Below, piece by piece: positions 52,350-60,335 of a stretch of DNA of 64,000 nt. This DNA is from CAVSUZ01 sp963791885 (GTDB taxonomy: Bacteria > Pseudomonadota > Alphaproteobacteria > Acetobacterales > Acetobacteraceae): contig CAWBUL010000006.1 in assembly GCA_963791885.1 (NCBI GenBank), positions 1,984,001 to 2,048,000 of the forward strand. Reading direction: 5' to 3'. The position numbers and the translations under genes were made by a program. The notes under the pieces are model-generated. The model saw only the letters and a list, made by a program, of their open reading frames with translations, was not told the DNA's origin and did no database searches. Positions within the stretch are counted from its first letter, which is position 1; each line of letters begins with the position of its first letter.

Positions 52350-53071
52350 CCCCCACCACTCCCACCGCCGATCCGATCCTCGCCCGCGCCGACGACGCCC
52401 TGATCCTCGGCCACCGCCTCTCCGAATGGGTCGGCCACGCCCCGACGCTGGAAGAAGAACTCGCCCTCGCCAACATCGCCCTCGACCTCATCGGCCAGGC
52501 CCGCCTGCTCTACCAACTCGTCGCCACCCGCCTCGGCACCGGCATCACCGAGGACGACCTCGCCTACCACCGCAACTCCGCCGACTTCCGCAACCTCCTC
52601 CTCGTCGAGCAACCCAACGGCGACTTCGCCCACACCATCGTCCGCCAATCCCTCTATTCCGCCTTCGCCGAACTCGCCTGGCGCGCCGCCACCGCCGCGC
52701 CCGACCCCCATGCCGACCCCGACCTCGCCGCCATCGCCGCCAAAGCCCTCCCCGAGACCGCCTACCACCGCCGCCACGCGGACGCCTGGCTGATCCGCCT
52801 CGGCGACGGCACCGACGAAAGCCACGCCCGCACCCAAGCCGCGCTCGACCGCCTCTGGCCCTACGCCGGCCAGATGTTCGAAACCGACCCCGCCCTCCAA
52901 CCCGAATGGACCGACACCATCACCGCCCTGCTCGACCGCGCCACCCTCCGCCGCCCCGACACACCCTGGCACCAGACCGGAGGCCGCGCCGGCCGCCACA
53001 CCGAATACCTCTCCCGCCTCCTCGCCGAGATGCAGGTCCTCCCCCGCGCCCACCCCGGAGCCACCTGGTGA
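52346..53071 (+). CDS. paaC: 1,2-phenylacetyl-CoA epoxidase, subunit C
   Basis: 241 aa from GTG 52346, overlapping paaB's stop. Ferritin-like structural partner of PaaA: DDALILGHRLSEWVGHAPTL, EEELALANIALDLIGQARLL, DLAYHRNSADFRNLLLVEQP, GDFAHTIVRQSLYSAFAELA, KALPETAYHRRHADAWLIRL. The ending GRAGRHTEYLSRLLAEMQVL matches the family (G..G.HTE.LG.LLAEMQ.L). Stop overlaps the ATG of paaD (TGATG). Confidence 0.95.
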   Translation: MTPTTPTADPILARADDALILGHRLSEWVGHAPTLEEELALANIALDLIGQARLLYQLVATRLGTGITEDDLAYHRNSADFRNLLLVEQPNGDFAHTIVRQSLYSAFAELAWRAATAAPDPHADPDLAAIAAKALPETAYHRRHADAWLIRLGDGTDESHARTQAALDRLWPYAGQMFETDPALQPEWTDTITALLDRATLRRPDTPWHQTGGRAGRHTEYLSRLLAEMQVLPRAHPGATW

Positions 53072-53165
53072 TGCCAATCGGCCGTGAGGACGATTGGCAT
53101 GCGCGCGGGGTTGGTGGGGGCGGAGCCGGCCAAGGTTCCAGTCGCTCTGCGACTGGAAAGCCGGC
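53071..53165. repeat. double-hairpin palindromic element at the 5' end of paaD
   Basis: ATGCCAATCG (53071-53080) pairs perfectly with CGATTGGCAT (53091-53100), and TTCCAGTCGC (53136-53145) with GCGACTGGAA (53149-53158), flanked by gccggc. A related cgattggtatg-cgcggg stretch occurs at 32889-32913. Looks like a mobile palindromic repeat. Confidence 0.7.
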
Positions 53166-53637
53166 GGAGGGGGCCGCGCGCGAAATCAAAGATCTCCAAC
53201 ACGCCCACGACATCGCCGCCGCCGTGCCCGACCCCGAACTCCCCATGCTGACCATCGCCGACCTCGGCATCCTCCGCGCCGTCACCGAATCCCCCGACGG
53301 CACCATCGAGGTCACCATCACCCCCACCTATTGCGGCTGCCCCGCCATGGACATGATCGCCGGCGCCATTCGCGACGCGCTGCACGAGGCCGGCTTCGCC
53401 ACCATCCGCATCCGCACGACGCTCACCCCCGCCTGGACCACCGACTGGATGACTCCGGAGGCCCGCCGCAAGCTCGCCGACGCCGGCATCGCCCCGCCCT
53501 CACTCACCCCGCCCGCCTGCCCACTCTGCGCCTCGCCCGACACCGAACTCCTCTCCGCCTTCGGCTCAACCGCCTGCACATCCCTCTGGCGCTGCCGCAC
53601 CTGTGGCGAGCCATTCGATCATTTCAAATGCCACTAA
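53071..53637 (+). CDS. paaD: phenylacetyl-CoA epoxidase maturation protein PaaD, with repeat-derived N-terminus
   Basis: 188 aa. PaaD helps insert Fe-S/diiron centres. The conserved part begins DLQHAHDIAAAVPDPELPML and includes TITPTYCGCPAMDMI (DUF59 with Cys) and a C-terminal zinc ribbon (ACPLCASPDTELLSAFGSTA, WRCRTCGEPFDHFKCH). The first 40 residues (MPIGREDDWHARGVGGGGAG) are not family-like: they are translated from a double palindrome (53071-53165) that supplies the ATG. A native start is not visible downstream, so the repeat probably replaced it. Confidence 0.9.
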   Translation: MPIGREDDWHARGVGGGGAGQGSSRSATGKPAEGAAREIKDLQHAHDIAAAVPDPELPMLTIADLGILRAVTESPDGTIEVTITPTYCGCPAMDMIAGAIRDALHEAGFATIRIRTTLTPAWTTDWMTPEARRKLADAGIAPPSLTPPACPLCASPDTELLSAFGSTACTSLWRCRTCGEPFDHFKCH

Positions 53638-53640
53638 AGG

Positions 53641-53675
53641 TCATTGCGAGGAGCGCGCAGCGCGACGAAGCAACC
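53641..53675. repeat. REP-like element between paaD and paaE
   Basis: tcattgcgaggagcgcgcag then cgcgacgaagcaacct. The form cattgcgagga-N-gacgaagcaacc recurs at 54822-54860 and is a widespread proteobacterial REP type. Confidence 0.75.
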
Positions 53676-53698
53676 TCGTGTGAGAGTTCGCACACCCC

Positions 53699-54814
53699 AT
53701 GACCCCCCGCTTCCACCCCCTCACCATCGCCGACATCCGCCCCGAAACTCAGGACGGGGAAACCCCCGACGCCATCTCCGTCGCCTTCGCCGTCCCGCCC
53801 CACCTCGCGCCCGCCTACCGCTTCCGCGCCGGCCAGTACCTCACCCTCCGCACCACCCTGAACAACGAGGAACTCCGCCGCACCTACTCGATCTGCTCCG
53901 GTGAGGATGACGGCGAGCTCCGCATCGCCATCCGCCGCCTCGAAGGCGGCATCTTCTCCCCCTGGGCCATGCAAACTCTGAAGCCCGGCATGACGCTCGA
54001 CGTCATGACCCCCATCGGCCGCTTCGGCACCACCATCCGCCCCGACGACGCTTGTTCCCACATTGGGCGCCTCCACGTCGCCTTCGCCGCCGGCTCCGGC
54101 ATCACCCCCATCCTCTCCGTGCTGAAAACCGTCCTGCACCGAGAGCCCCGCAGCCGCTTCTTCCTCTTCTACGGCAGCCGCACCGCCCGCCACGTGCTGT
54201 TCCGTGAGGCGCTGGAGGACCTCAAGGACCGCCACATGGACCGCCTGTCCGTGCTCCACGTCCTCTCACGCGAGCAACAGGACATCGACGTGCTGAACGG
54301 CCGCCTCGAACGCGACAAACTCCGCGCCCTGCTCGGCCCCATGCTGGGCGGCGCCCGATCGACCAGGCCCCCAATGGACCAAGCCTATGTCTGTGGCCCC
54401 TTTGCCATGATCGACACCACCTGCGCCCTGCTCTCCGATATCGGCGTCCCGCCCGACCGCGTCCACGTGGAGCGCTTCACGTCAGTCTTTGAGGGCCGGC
54501 CCCAACCCGCCGCTCCCGTCTCCGACGCACCACCCTTCGCCACTGCCACCATCATCCACGGCGGCACCCGCACTGACGTGCCGGTCCGCCGCGACGAAAA
54601 AGTGCTGGACGCCGCGCTGCGCGCCGGTCTGGACCTGCCCTTCGCCTGCAAGGGCGGCATGTGCTGCACCTGCCGCGCCCGCCTGCTCCAGGGCGAGGCA
54701 AGCATGGAACTCAATTACTCACTCGAGCCGTGGGAAATGCAGGCCGGCTACATCCTCACCTGCCAGGCCCGCCCGATCACGCCGCGCCTGGTGCTCGATT
54801 ACGATCAGGCGTAA
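53699..54814 (+). CDS. paaE: 1,2-phenylacetyl-CoA epoxidase, reductase subunit
   Basis: 371 aa. Ferredoxin reductase domain: FRAGQYLTLRT and RRTYSICSGEDD (FAD), AAGSGITPILSVLKTVL (NAD(P)H), YVCGPFAMIDTT. C-terminal plant-type 2Fe-2S ferredoxin: LPFACKGGMCCTCRARLLQG with Cys spaced CxxxxCxxC, and YILTCQARP with the fourth Cys. Passes electrons to the PaaA diiron site. A REP element lies on each side, so the operon may have separate mRNA 3' ends. Confidence 0.97.
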   Translation: MTPRFHPLTIADIRPETQDGETPDAISVAFAVPPHLAPAYRFRAGQYLTLRTTLNNEELRRTYSICSGEDDGELRIAIRRLEGGIFSPWAMQTLKPGMTLDVMTPIGRFGTTIRPDDACSHIGRLHVAFAAGSGITPILSVLKTVLHREPRSRFFLFYGSRTARHVLFREALEDLKDRHMDRLSVLHVLSREQQDIDVLNGRLERDKLRALLGPMLGGARSTRPPMDQAYVCGPFAMIDTTCALLSDIGVPPDRVHVERFTSVFEGRPQPAAPVSDAPPFATATIIHGGTRTDVPVRRDEKVLDAALRAGLDLPFACKGGMCCTCRARLLQGEASMELNYSLEPWEMQAGYILTCQARPITPRLVLDYDQA

Positions 54815-54819
54815 CGATT

Positions 54820-54863
54820 GTCATTGCGAGGAGGCTGCGTAGCAAGCTGACGAAGCAACCCAG
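54820..54863. repeat. REP-like element after paaE
   Basis: ttgtcattgcgaggaggctg followed by cgtagcaagctgacgaagca and acccagg; an imperfect palindrome of the same type as 53641-53675. Marks the end of the paa operon. Confidence 0.75.
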
Positions 54864-54900
54864 GGCGAACTGCGCAATGCCTCAATTATCGCCCCCTCCT

Positions 54901-55663
54901 TTAGCCTTTGAAGCAATTTTCCCGGTGCCAGCGTAGAAAATGCGGATGCGGCCTGTCGATACTACGTAGCGCTGGGAGAACGTTTCCGGAATCGTTGATC
55001 ATTACGGCTACTCCGCTAGCGTCATTGACGTGCCGGGAGATCAATATCTGAAGATCATCCTCTATACTGATTAGACCGCGATCGAACATCCAGTGGGCCG
55101 TTCCCGAAAGGGCTAGTCCGTTGCTGACAATGTCGGGTCCATTTGCCTCAACGGGCCGTATATGTGCTGCCTCAACTTCGGCGCGGCCGCTACCGTTTAT
55201 CAACCGCAATCCGGTGATCGCACATCGAGCATCGTAGGCCTTTAAGACGGCCTGTCTGAACACGCGGTCGCGCAACGGGCGAGACGTTAACAACGTCCTT
55301 CGATCACGGTTCTGTTCGAGATCAAAAGGCGCCTGCTGCTCGCCAAACCCGGATGAAAATGGAAAGTTGCCGACCCGAGGCAACAGCGTGTCGTCGCCAT
55401 CCAGTCCCAGGTCAACGATCCGGTTGAAGTCGGCAGCCGCAAGTGGCCGAACGGCTGATTGGCCACGGCCAGAAATGCGACCCTCCGCGTTCAAAACGCC
55501 CCTCTCGACTACTCCCTCTGGTCCGCGAAATGGAACCGGGTTGGGAAAATCGAGATAGCTGCCTGGTTCAATCAGCGCCAAATACATGTTTGGCTTTTCC
55601 GGGTCGGCAATAACTTGCTGAACCTTGGCCGTGGCGAAATAGCCACGTGTAAAATGCACCTTA
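54901..55663 (-). pseudogene. HNH endonuclease, C-terminal part (split by IS630)
   Basis: The rebuilt gene is 56939-56801 joined to 55663-54901. This part holds KVHFTRGYFATAKVQQVIAD, LIEPGSYLDFPNPVPF, then the HNH_2 nuclease domain: YDARCAITGLRLINGSGRAE, VEAAHIRPVEANGPDIVSNG, LALSGTAHWMFDRGLISIED, typical of restriction-like HNH proteins. Removing the IS and one TA joins EPT to KVHFTR in frame. The IS end contributes an ATG (MRQST..., 55677), so a 258-aa truncated product could still be made. Confidence 0.85.
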
Positions 55664-56800
55664 GTGCTCTGACGCATTCTATCGATTCACAACATGCGGT
55701 TGCCATGCGATTCTGTGAGCATGGCACAGACAGTATGCGTGTTGTTGAGCGCGGCAGACAGGAAGCGGCTTAAGGCAATAGCATCGGATCGCAACCGAGC
55801 GGGCAAATACATCGAGCGAGCCGAGTCGTTCTGGCCTCGGCCAGTGGTCGGCCGGTGCAACATGTGGCGAAAGAGATCAGCGTCAGCCGCCCCATGGTCT
55901 GGCGCTGGCAGCAGCGTTTTGCCGAGGAAGGTCCCGACGGGTTGCTGCGTGACAAGACGCGCAAGCCCGGCAAACGACCGATCCCGGCCGATAAAGTGGC
56001 GCACGTCGTGGCGCTCACGTGTGGCGAGCCGCCCCCTGGGACCACGTATTGGACCGGGCGAGCCATGGCAAATGCCACCGCCATGTCTCTGCGCTCGGTG
56101 CAGCGCATCTGGGCGGCGCACCAACTCCAGCCGCACCGCGTGCGCAGCTTCAAGCGCTCGCGTGATCCGCAGTTCGCTGAGAAAATGGCGGATATCATCG
56201 GCCTTTATCTCGATCCGCCCGCCCACGCGGTGGTGCTGTCGATCGACGAAAAGAGCCAGATCCAGGCGCTCGACCGTACCCAGCCTGGACTGCCGCTGAA
56301 ACCCGGCCGCTGCGGCACCATGACCCACGACTACAAACGCCATGGAACGACGACGTTGTTCGCCGCATTGAACGTGCTGAAGGGTACGGTGATCGGTCGC
56401 TGCATGCAGCGACACCGGCACGAGGAGTTCATCCGCTTCCTCAATGCCGTCGAACGCGAGGTGCCGTCTGGCAAGTTGGTCCATGCGGTCGTCGACAACT
56501 ACGCCACCCACCGGCACCGAAAGGTACAGGCCTGGCTGGCACGGCATGACCGATGGACCTTCCACTTCACGCCAACCTCCGGGTCATGGCTGAACGCGGT
56601 GGAGACTTTCTTCTCCGCTCTTACCCGACAACGCATCCGGCGCGGCAGCTTCCACTCCCTCGTCAGCCTGCAGGCTGCCATTAAGACTTACCTCGCTGAG
56701 CGAAATGCAGAACCACGCCCGTTCGTCTGGACCGCAGCCACCGCCTCAATCCTTGCCAAGCTCGAAAGATTGCCCGCATCGTCCGTATGAGTCAGAGCAT
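55664..56800 (+). mobile_element. IS630-family insertion sequence
   Basis: Left end GTGCTCTGACGCATTC and inverted right end ATGCTCTGACTCATACG are terminal repeats. TA on both flanks (55662-55663 and 56801-56802) is the IS630 target duplication. 1137 bp. The insertion splits an HNH gene exactly, with in-frame rejoining when the element is removed. Confidence 0.9.
55721..56790 (+). pseudogene. IS630 transposase, one-base frameshift near the N-terminus
   Basis: Frame 1: MAQTVCVLLSAADRKRLKAI, SDRNRAGKYIERA; then, one base later, RVVLASASGRPVQHVAKEIS onward to SSV at 56790 (MVWRWQQRFAEEGPDGLLRD, LSIDEKSQIQALDRTQPGLP, VVDNYATHRHRKVQAWLARH, SWLNAVETFFSALTRQRIRR with the last Glu). The break is at about 55815-55822. 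The catalytic region is intact and may be re-initiated at ATG 55855. Confidence 0.85.
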
Positions 56801-56939
56801 TAGTAGGTTCAAGATACACGATCCAATCCCCGACGAAAGCTTTAACCCGTTCCAAGTACTGGCGCGGGAACTGGTAGCGTTCTGCTGGGCTATCATCGTA
56901 GATCGAGTCTGTACGGTGCAGGAACACGCCGAACGGCAA
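56801..56939 (-). pseudogene. HNH endonuclease, N-terminal part (split by IS630)
   Basis: ATG 56939: MPFGVFLHRTDSIYDDSPAE, RYQFPRQYLERVKAFVGDWI, VYLEPT, then the IS630 end. The order DSIYDDxPxxRYxFPxxYLxxVxxxVGDWIVYxEP is the usual N-terminus of HNH_2 endonucleases, confirming it is the front of the gene at 54901. Confidence 0.85.
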
Positions 56940-57265
56940 AATTACGGGCCCTCCATCTCGTTGATCATTTAAAATGATCTGACTTGCTGCGTCTAATCTG
57001 GCTAATGGTTCCGCCCAGCGCGGGCGCGCAGGCCAACGTGACCCGTGAATGCAGGTCCGACTTAGCTCCCGGCGCTAAATAGCTTGCCAACGGTACTCGA
57101 GCCGTCCGCCTTCCTCTAGCTCCAGCGCCCACAGCCATTGCTATGCAACGCGGCATTCTAATGCTGCGCGACAACATGGCAGAACGCAGCATTGGGCGCT
57201 TCTCCATACATAAATGACAAACGCCTCAGGGACGACCCCGCCATCTTACGGCAATCACCATCCAA
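56940..57265. other. no supported gene
   Basis: 326 bases upstream of the split HNH gene, up to the PIN toxin stop. Frames are open but show no domain or family. Possibly the promoter region of the HNH gene. Confidence 0.4.
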
Positions 57266-57721
57266 CTAGGACTGCCCCGCGCCGGACTGTGGGTTGAACC
57301 AAGCCACGCCCGTATCCCGAAAGTGCCTTTCATTGGCGGTCGCCACGATCAGACCGCGCGTCACAGCGGTCGCCGCGACGATCATATCCATGCCGCTCCG
57401 AGGGCGTCCGGCAGCGGTGCCCTCCGCCATAAGCCGCGCCCATTCCAGCCCGGCGCGTCCGTCGAAAGGCAAGACACGCCCGGCGAACAGCGCCTGCGGC
57501 CCGTCCGGTCCTGTGAACCACGCATCCAGCTCCCGCCGCCGACCGGGCGCCTTCTCCAGAATGCCACGCCGGATCTCCGCCACCGTCAGCGCCGAGATGT
57601 GCAGCGCCTCGTCCGGCTGAGCGCCAAGCCACGCCAAGAGGGCCGTCGAGGGCCGCGGCTTCACCGCCTCGCTCAGGATATTCGTATCGAGCAGAAAGCG
57701 TCCCGCTCCGTATGGCGTCAC
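57266..57721 (-). CDS. PIN-domain toxin (FitB/VapC type)
   Basis: 151 aa. PIN fold: GRFLLDTNILSEAVKPRP (first Asp), ISALTVAEIRRGILEKAPG (Glu), GMDMIVAATAVTRGLIVATA (Asp), NERHFRDTGVAWFNP. Metal-dependent RNase. Its start overlaps the antitoxin stop by 4 bases (57718-57721). Confidence 0.9.
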   Translation of the reverse strand: MTPYGAGRFLLDTNILSEAVKPRPSTALLAWLGAQPDEALHISALTVAEIRRGILEKAPGRRRELDAWFTGPDGPQALFAGRVLPFDGRAGLEWARLMAEGTAAGRPRSGMDMIVAATAVTRGLIVATANERHFRDTGVAWFNPQSGAGQS

Positions 57722-58023
57722 AGCCCGGCGTCGCGCCCCGGCGTCTCCTCGCGGGACAGGTCGATATTCGCTCCAACCAGCGGCGAGCGGCGAAGTGCGG
57801 CCAGGATGCCGCCGACACGCGGCGGCGCGCCATCGCTGATGCGCCGCACAAGGTCGGCCCGCAACGCACCGGCCGCCGCGTCATTCGCAGCAAGCCGCCG
57901 GGCGAGGCCACGGATTAGCTCCTTATCCGCATCAAGCCCGCGCACCTCGAAGCGGCCCAGCCCGCGCTCAGCCAGGCGGCGGCGATGCGCGTCCAGCGCG
58001 CGACGTTGAGAATTGCTTGCCAC
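57718..58023 (-). CDS. antitoxin of the PIN pair
   Basis: 101 aa. MASNSQRRALDAHRRRLAER, GLGRFEVRGLDADKELIRGL, ARRLAANDAAAGALRADLVR: a short antitoxin in which FEVRG precedes a helical region, resembling StbC/FitA-like proteins that precede PIN toxins. C-terminal tail presumably blocks the toxin. First gene of the pair. Confidence 0.75.
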   Translation of the reverse strand: MASNSQRRALDAHRRRLAERGLGRFEVRGLDADKELIRGLARRLAANDAAAGALRADLVRRISDGAPPRVGGILAALRRSPLVGANIDLSREETPGRDAGL

Positions 58024-58099
58024 GTCGCCCCTCCTGGTAGCCGGCTATATAGCCGGGCAGGGTGGTGAAGGGAACCGCTGGCCCACATCACCCGCCAAC

Positions 58100-58143
58100 T
58101 CACCCCATCCGCCGCGCCAAATTCTCCCCATCATCACGCACGT
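58100..58143. repeat. left direct repeat of GMC 3' end
   Basis: tcaccccatccgccgcgcca continues to aattctccccatcatcacgc and cacgt. It matches 63721-63765, the stop and last codons of the GMC oxidoreductase gene, with three substitutions and one gap. Same orientation at both ends of the 5.6-kb accessory block. Confidence 0.7.
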
Positions 58144-58177
58144 AGACCGAACGGAATCGCACGGCTCCCGCGAAGCG

Positions 58178-58206
58178 TTGCGATAGGCCAAGGCAAGATA
58201 TACATT
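58178..58206 (+). promoter_or_regulatory. candidate promoter of the DUF433/DUF5615 pair
   Basis: TTGCGA (58178-58183), 17-base spacer, TACATT (58201-58206). Antitoxin Shine-Dalgarno aggag follows, 9 bases before ATG 58229. Confidence 0.4.
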
Positions 58207-58228
58207 CTCGAGCAGGAGAATGATTTGC

Positions 58229-58851
58229 ATGAGACCGACAGCCACCCCCCTCTTCACCCCCACCGAGGCCGCCGTCCTCACGCGGCTCCCGCTCAAAGCG
58301 GTGAACAACGCCATCGACAAGAAGACCGTGCCAGCCACCGCAGGGCGCCGCGCCGGTCAGGCCGCGCGCCTGCTCGATCTCCGCGCGCTGACGGCGCTCG
58401 CGCTCGAACGCCGGCTGGCCGATCGCATCGTCCCCGACTCCGACGCCAGCTTTTCGATGCGCTGCCTGACACCCAGCGCGGCACGGTCTCGCTCGAAGGC
58501 GGCCTTATCAAAATCGATGTACGCGAACCCCGGCGGGAGCTCGCCGCCGCTCTGCGCGAACTCCGCCGCGCCCGCCAACTCGTTATCACTGACCCCGACA
58601 TCCTGGGCGGCGACCCGGTCTTCCGCGGCACACGCGTGCCCGTGCACGCCATCGCCTCACAGCTTGTGGACGGCGAGCCCGAGGCCGACCTGCGCAAATC
58701 CTATCCGCGGCTGACTACGGAGATGCTGCGCCTCGCACCCCTTTACGCCGCCGCTTACCCGGCGCGAGGCCGCCCCCGCGCACAGCCCTGGCACCGCGGA
58801 GCCCCGGTCCGTCGCATGCGCCGCAAGCTGGCCGCGATCGAAGCGGGATGA
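58229..58851 (+). pseudogene. DUF433 antitoxin, frameshifted
   Basis: Frame 1: MRPTATPLFTPTEAAVLTRL, PLKAVNNAIDKKTVPATAGR, ALALERRLADRIVPD; near 58438 the frame changes to RRQLFDALPDTQRGTVSLEG, RQLVITDPDILGGDPVFRGT, RVPVHAIASQLVDGEPEADL. The DUF433 core (DPxxxxGxPVFRGTRVPV) lies in the second frame. One net base joins them. It precedes a DUF5615 toxin, its normal partner; with the antitoxin broken the toxin would be free unless re-initiation occurs. Confidence 0.8.
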
Positions 58852-59192
58852 GGTTTTTGATCGATGAGTGCCTCACCACCGATCTGATCTCGATCGCCAA
58901 CGCCGCCGGCCATGACGCTCAGCACGTCGCCCGGGTCGGCAAAGCCGGCTGGAAAGATTGGAACGTCGCACGCCATGCCGCCGAAAACGATTTCGTCCTG
59001 GTCACCAACAACGCCGGCGACTTTCGGAAAATCTACGCGACGACCCAGCTGCACGCCGGCCTTGTCATCATCGTGCCAAATGTCGGTCGGCTTTTGCAGC
59101 GCCGGTTATTTCAAGCCGCGCTCGACGCGCTCACGGCGCCCGACGACCTAATCAACTGCGTGCTGGAGGTTGGCATCGAAGGCAAGACGTAA
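58848..59192 (+). CDS. DUF5615 PIN-like toxin
   Basis: 114 aa. MRFLIDECLTTDLISIANAA (acidic residues near the N-terminus), GHDAQHVARVGKAGWKDWNV, ENDFVLVTNNAGDFRKIYAT, AGLVIIVPNVGRLLQRRLFQ: the DUF5615 (Mut7-C-like PIN) pattern. Starts in ATGA overlap with the DUF433 gene, which ends at 58851. Confidence 0.85.
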   Translation: MRFLIDECLTTDLISIANAAGHDAQHVARVGKAGWKDWNVARHAAENDFVLVTNNAGDFRKIYATTQLHAGLVIIVPNVGRLLQRRLFQAALDALTAPDDLINCVLEVGIEGKT

Positions 59193-59356
59193 CGCTCAGC
59201 TTTTACGATCTCCCGCGCAACTGACACCCAAACAAACGGGATCGCACAGCTCTCGCCGCCACCCCCGCCGACGACGCACCGGCGGACCCTGCGCCCACCA
59301 CGAACACGCCATACATGTCTCACCTGCGACCCTGACCGAATGAAGGCGACAACCTG
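59193..59356. other. no gene
   Basis: 164 bases between the DUF5615 gene and the next small gene; no hairpin or promoter was recognised with confidence. Confidence 0.4.
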
Positions 59357-59578
59357 ATGACCGACGCGACGCCACACAACGAAGAATCCGGGCCGTCCCA
59401 CCCCGAGGAAATGAAGGCATCCGTGAACCTGCGCATCGGCAATTCCATCGCCATCACGGCAACAGCCCGGGCCACGCCGGCCGGTCTGGTCGCCGCTGCT
59501 TTGTTGATCGCCGCGATCGGCATCCCGCTGGTCTGGCTCACCAAGGACCGGGCGCGCGCCCGCCTCCGCTCAGGCTGA
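59357..59578 (+). CDS. small single-pass membrane protein
   Basis: 73 aa. Soluble N-terminus (MTDATPHNEESGPSHPEEMK, ASVNLRIGNSIAITATARAT) followed by one transmembrane helix (GLVAAALLIAAIGIPLVWLT) and a basic end (KDRARARLRSG). No family recognised. Possibly part of the TA-bearing accessory block. Confidence 0.6.
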   Translation: MTDATPHNEESGPSHPEEMKASVNLRIGNSIAITATARATPAGLVAAALLIAAIGIPLVWLTKDRARARLRSG

Positions 59579-59587
59579 AACGAATCC

Positions 59588-59616
59588 TTGAACGTTAGAC
59601 ATACTAACATTATACT
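59588..59616 (+). promoter_or_regulatory. sigma-70-like promoter with operator-like palindrome in spacer
   Basis: TTGAAC (59588-59593), exactly 17 bases, TATACT (59611-59616). The spacer contains the perfect dyad GTTAG-acata-CTAAC (59594-59608). The ATG at 59623 lies where the transcript should begin, so the mRNA would be leaderless. Confidence 0.6.
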
Positions 59617-59622
59617 CCACCC

Positions 59623-60335
59623 ATGCTCACCGCGCCCCCATCCACCGACCAACTCGCCTTCATCCTCCCGGACGCCGCCTATTGCGAACTCGCCCTCGAA
59701 CTCGACCGCACCCTTCCGGCGCCCGCCACGCCCGAGGAGCGGACGAGCCGCAACTACGCCGCCATCGCCGAGATCGCCGCCCTCCAGCCCGCCAACAGCA
59801 AGGAGGTGCGGCTTGCCTGTAGCTCCGTGATCGCCTCCGAATACGCCAATCGCTGTCTCCGGCAGTCGGAAGACCCGGCAACTCCGCTCGACGTGGCGCT
59901 CAAATGCCGCGCCCAGGCGGCGAGCAGAGCGGGATCGCGCGAGGCCGAAGGTCAGAGCGCGTGAATCCCGCTCTCAAACAATGCTCCGGCAGGCTGACAG
60001 CGCCATCCGCCTGCTCCTCCGCCTTCAGGCCAACCGCAAGCAGATCGAGACCAATCCCCAGGCCTACGACCGCGGCGCCCGGCTCGAGCACATCACCGGC
60101 GTTGCCATGACCCAGGCCCTCGCCGGTCCGCCCGTCTCACCCCATGACCCTGAGTCCCAGAATCACGCAATTGAGACGCCCGCGAGACAACGCGCAGCGC
60201 TGACACCCGTCATCGCAAGACCCACAGAGCGGCTGACACCCACCCAGGAGCCGCCACACCCCACGTCCGTCTCACGCCACGATCCCGAATCCCGCAAAAC
60301 GGTGCTGTCCGAATTAGGACGGACGGGGAACGAAA
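59623..60335 (+). pseudogene. conserved Acetobacteraceae-type hypothetical protein, split by a palindromic repeat
   Basis: The first frame (MLTAPPSTDQLAFILPDAAY, CELALELDRTLPAPATPEER, NYAAIAEIAALQPANSKEVR, VALKCRAQAAS) is cut at 59926 by a 49-nt palindromic insertion (59926-59974). The frame then shifts by one and continues MLRQADSAIRLLLRLQANRK, QAYDRGARLEHITGVAMTQA. The protein then degrades into Pro/Thr-rich sequence up to about 60335. Its apparent C-terminus (RPVRPDPADFPIDPADLYPP) reappears at 63546-63690, after a 3-kb insert. The family is a short helical protein of unknown function. Confidence 0.65.
59926..59974. repeat. 49-nt palindromic repeat inserted in a gene
   Basis: AGAGCGGGAT ... 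ATCCCGCTCT, perfect 10-bp arms around 29 bases (cgcgcgaggccgaaggtcag and on). Related to the units at 44684-44804. 49 is 1 mod 3, exactly the observed change of reading frame. Confidence 0.75.

Noticed and set aside
52009..53070. Plus-strand Pro/Arg-rich frame running into paaD from inside paaA
   Set aside because: Out-of-frame reading of paaABC; the real PaaD part starts at 53071.
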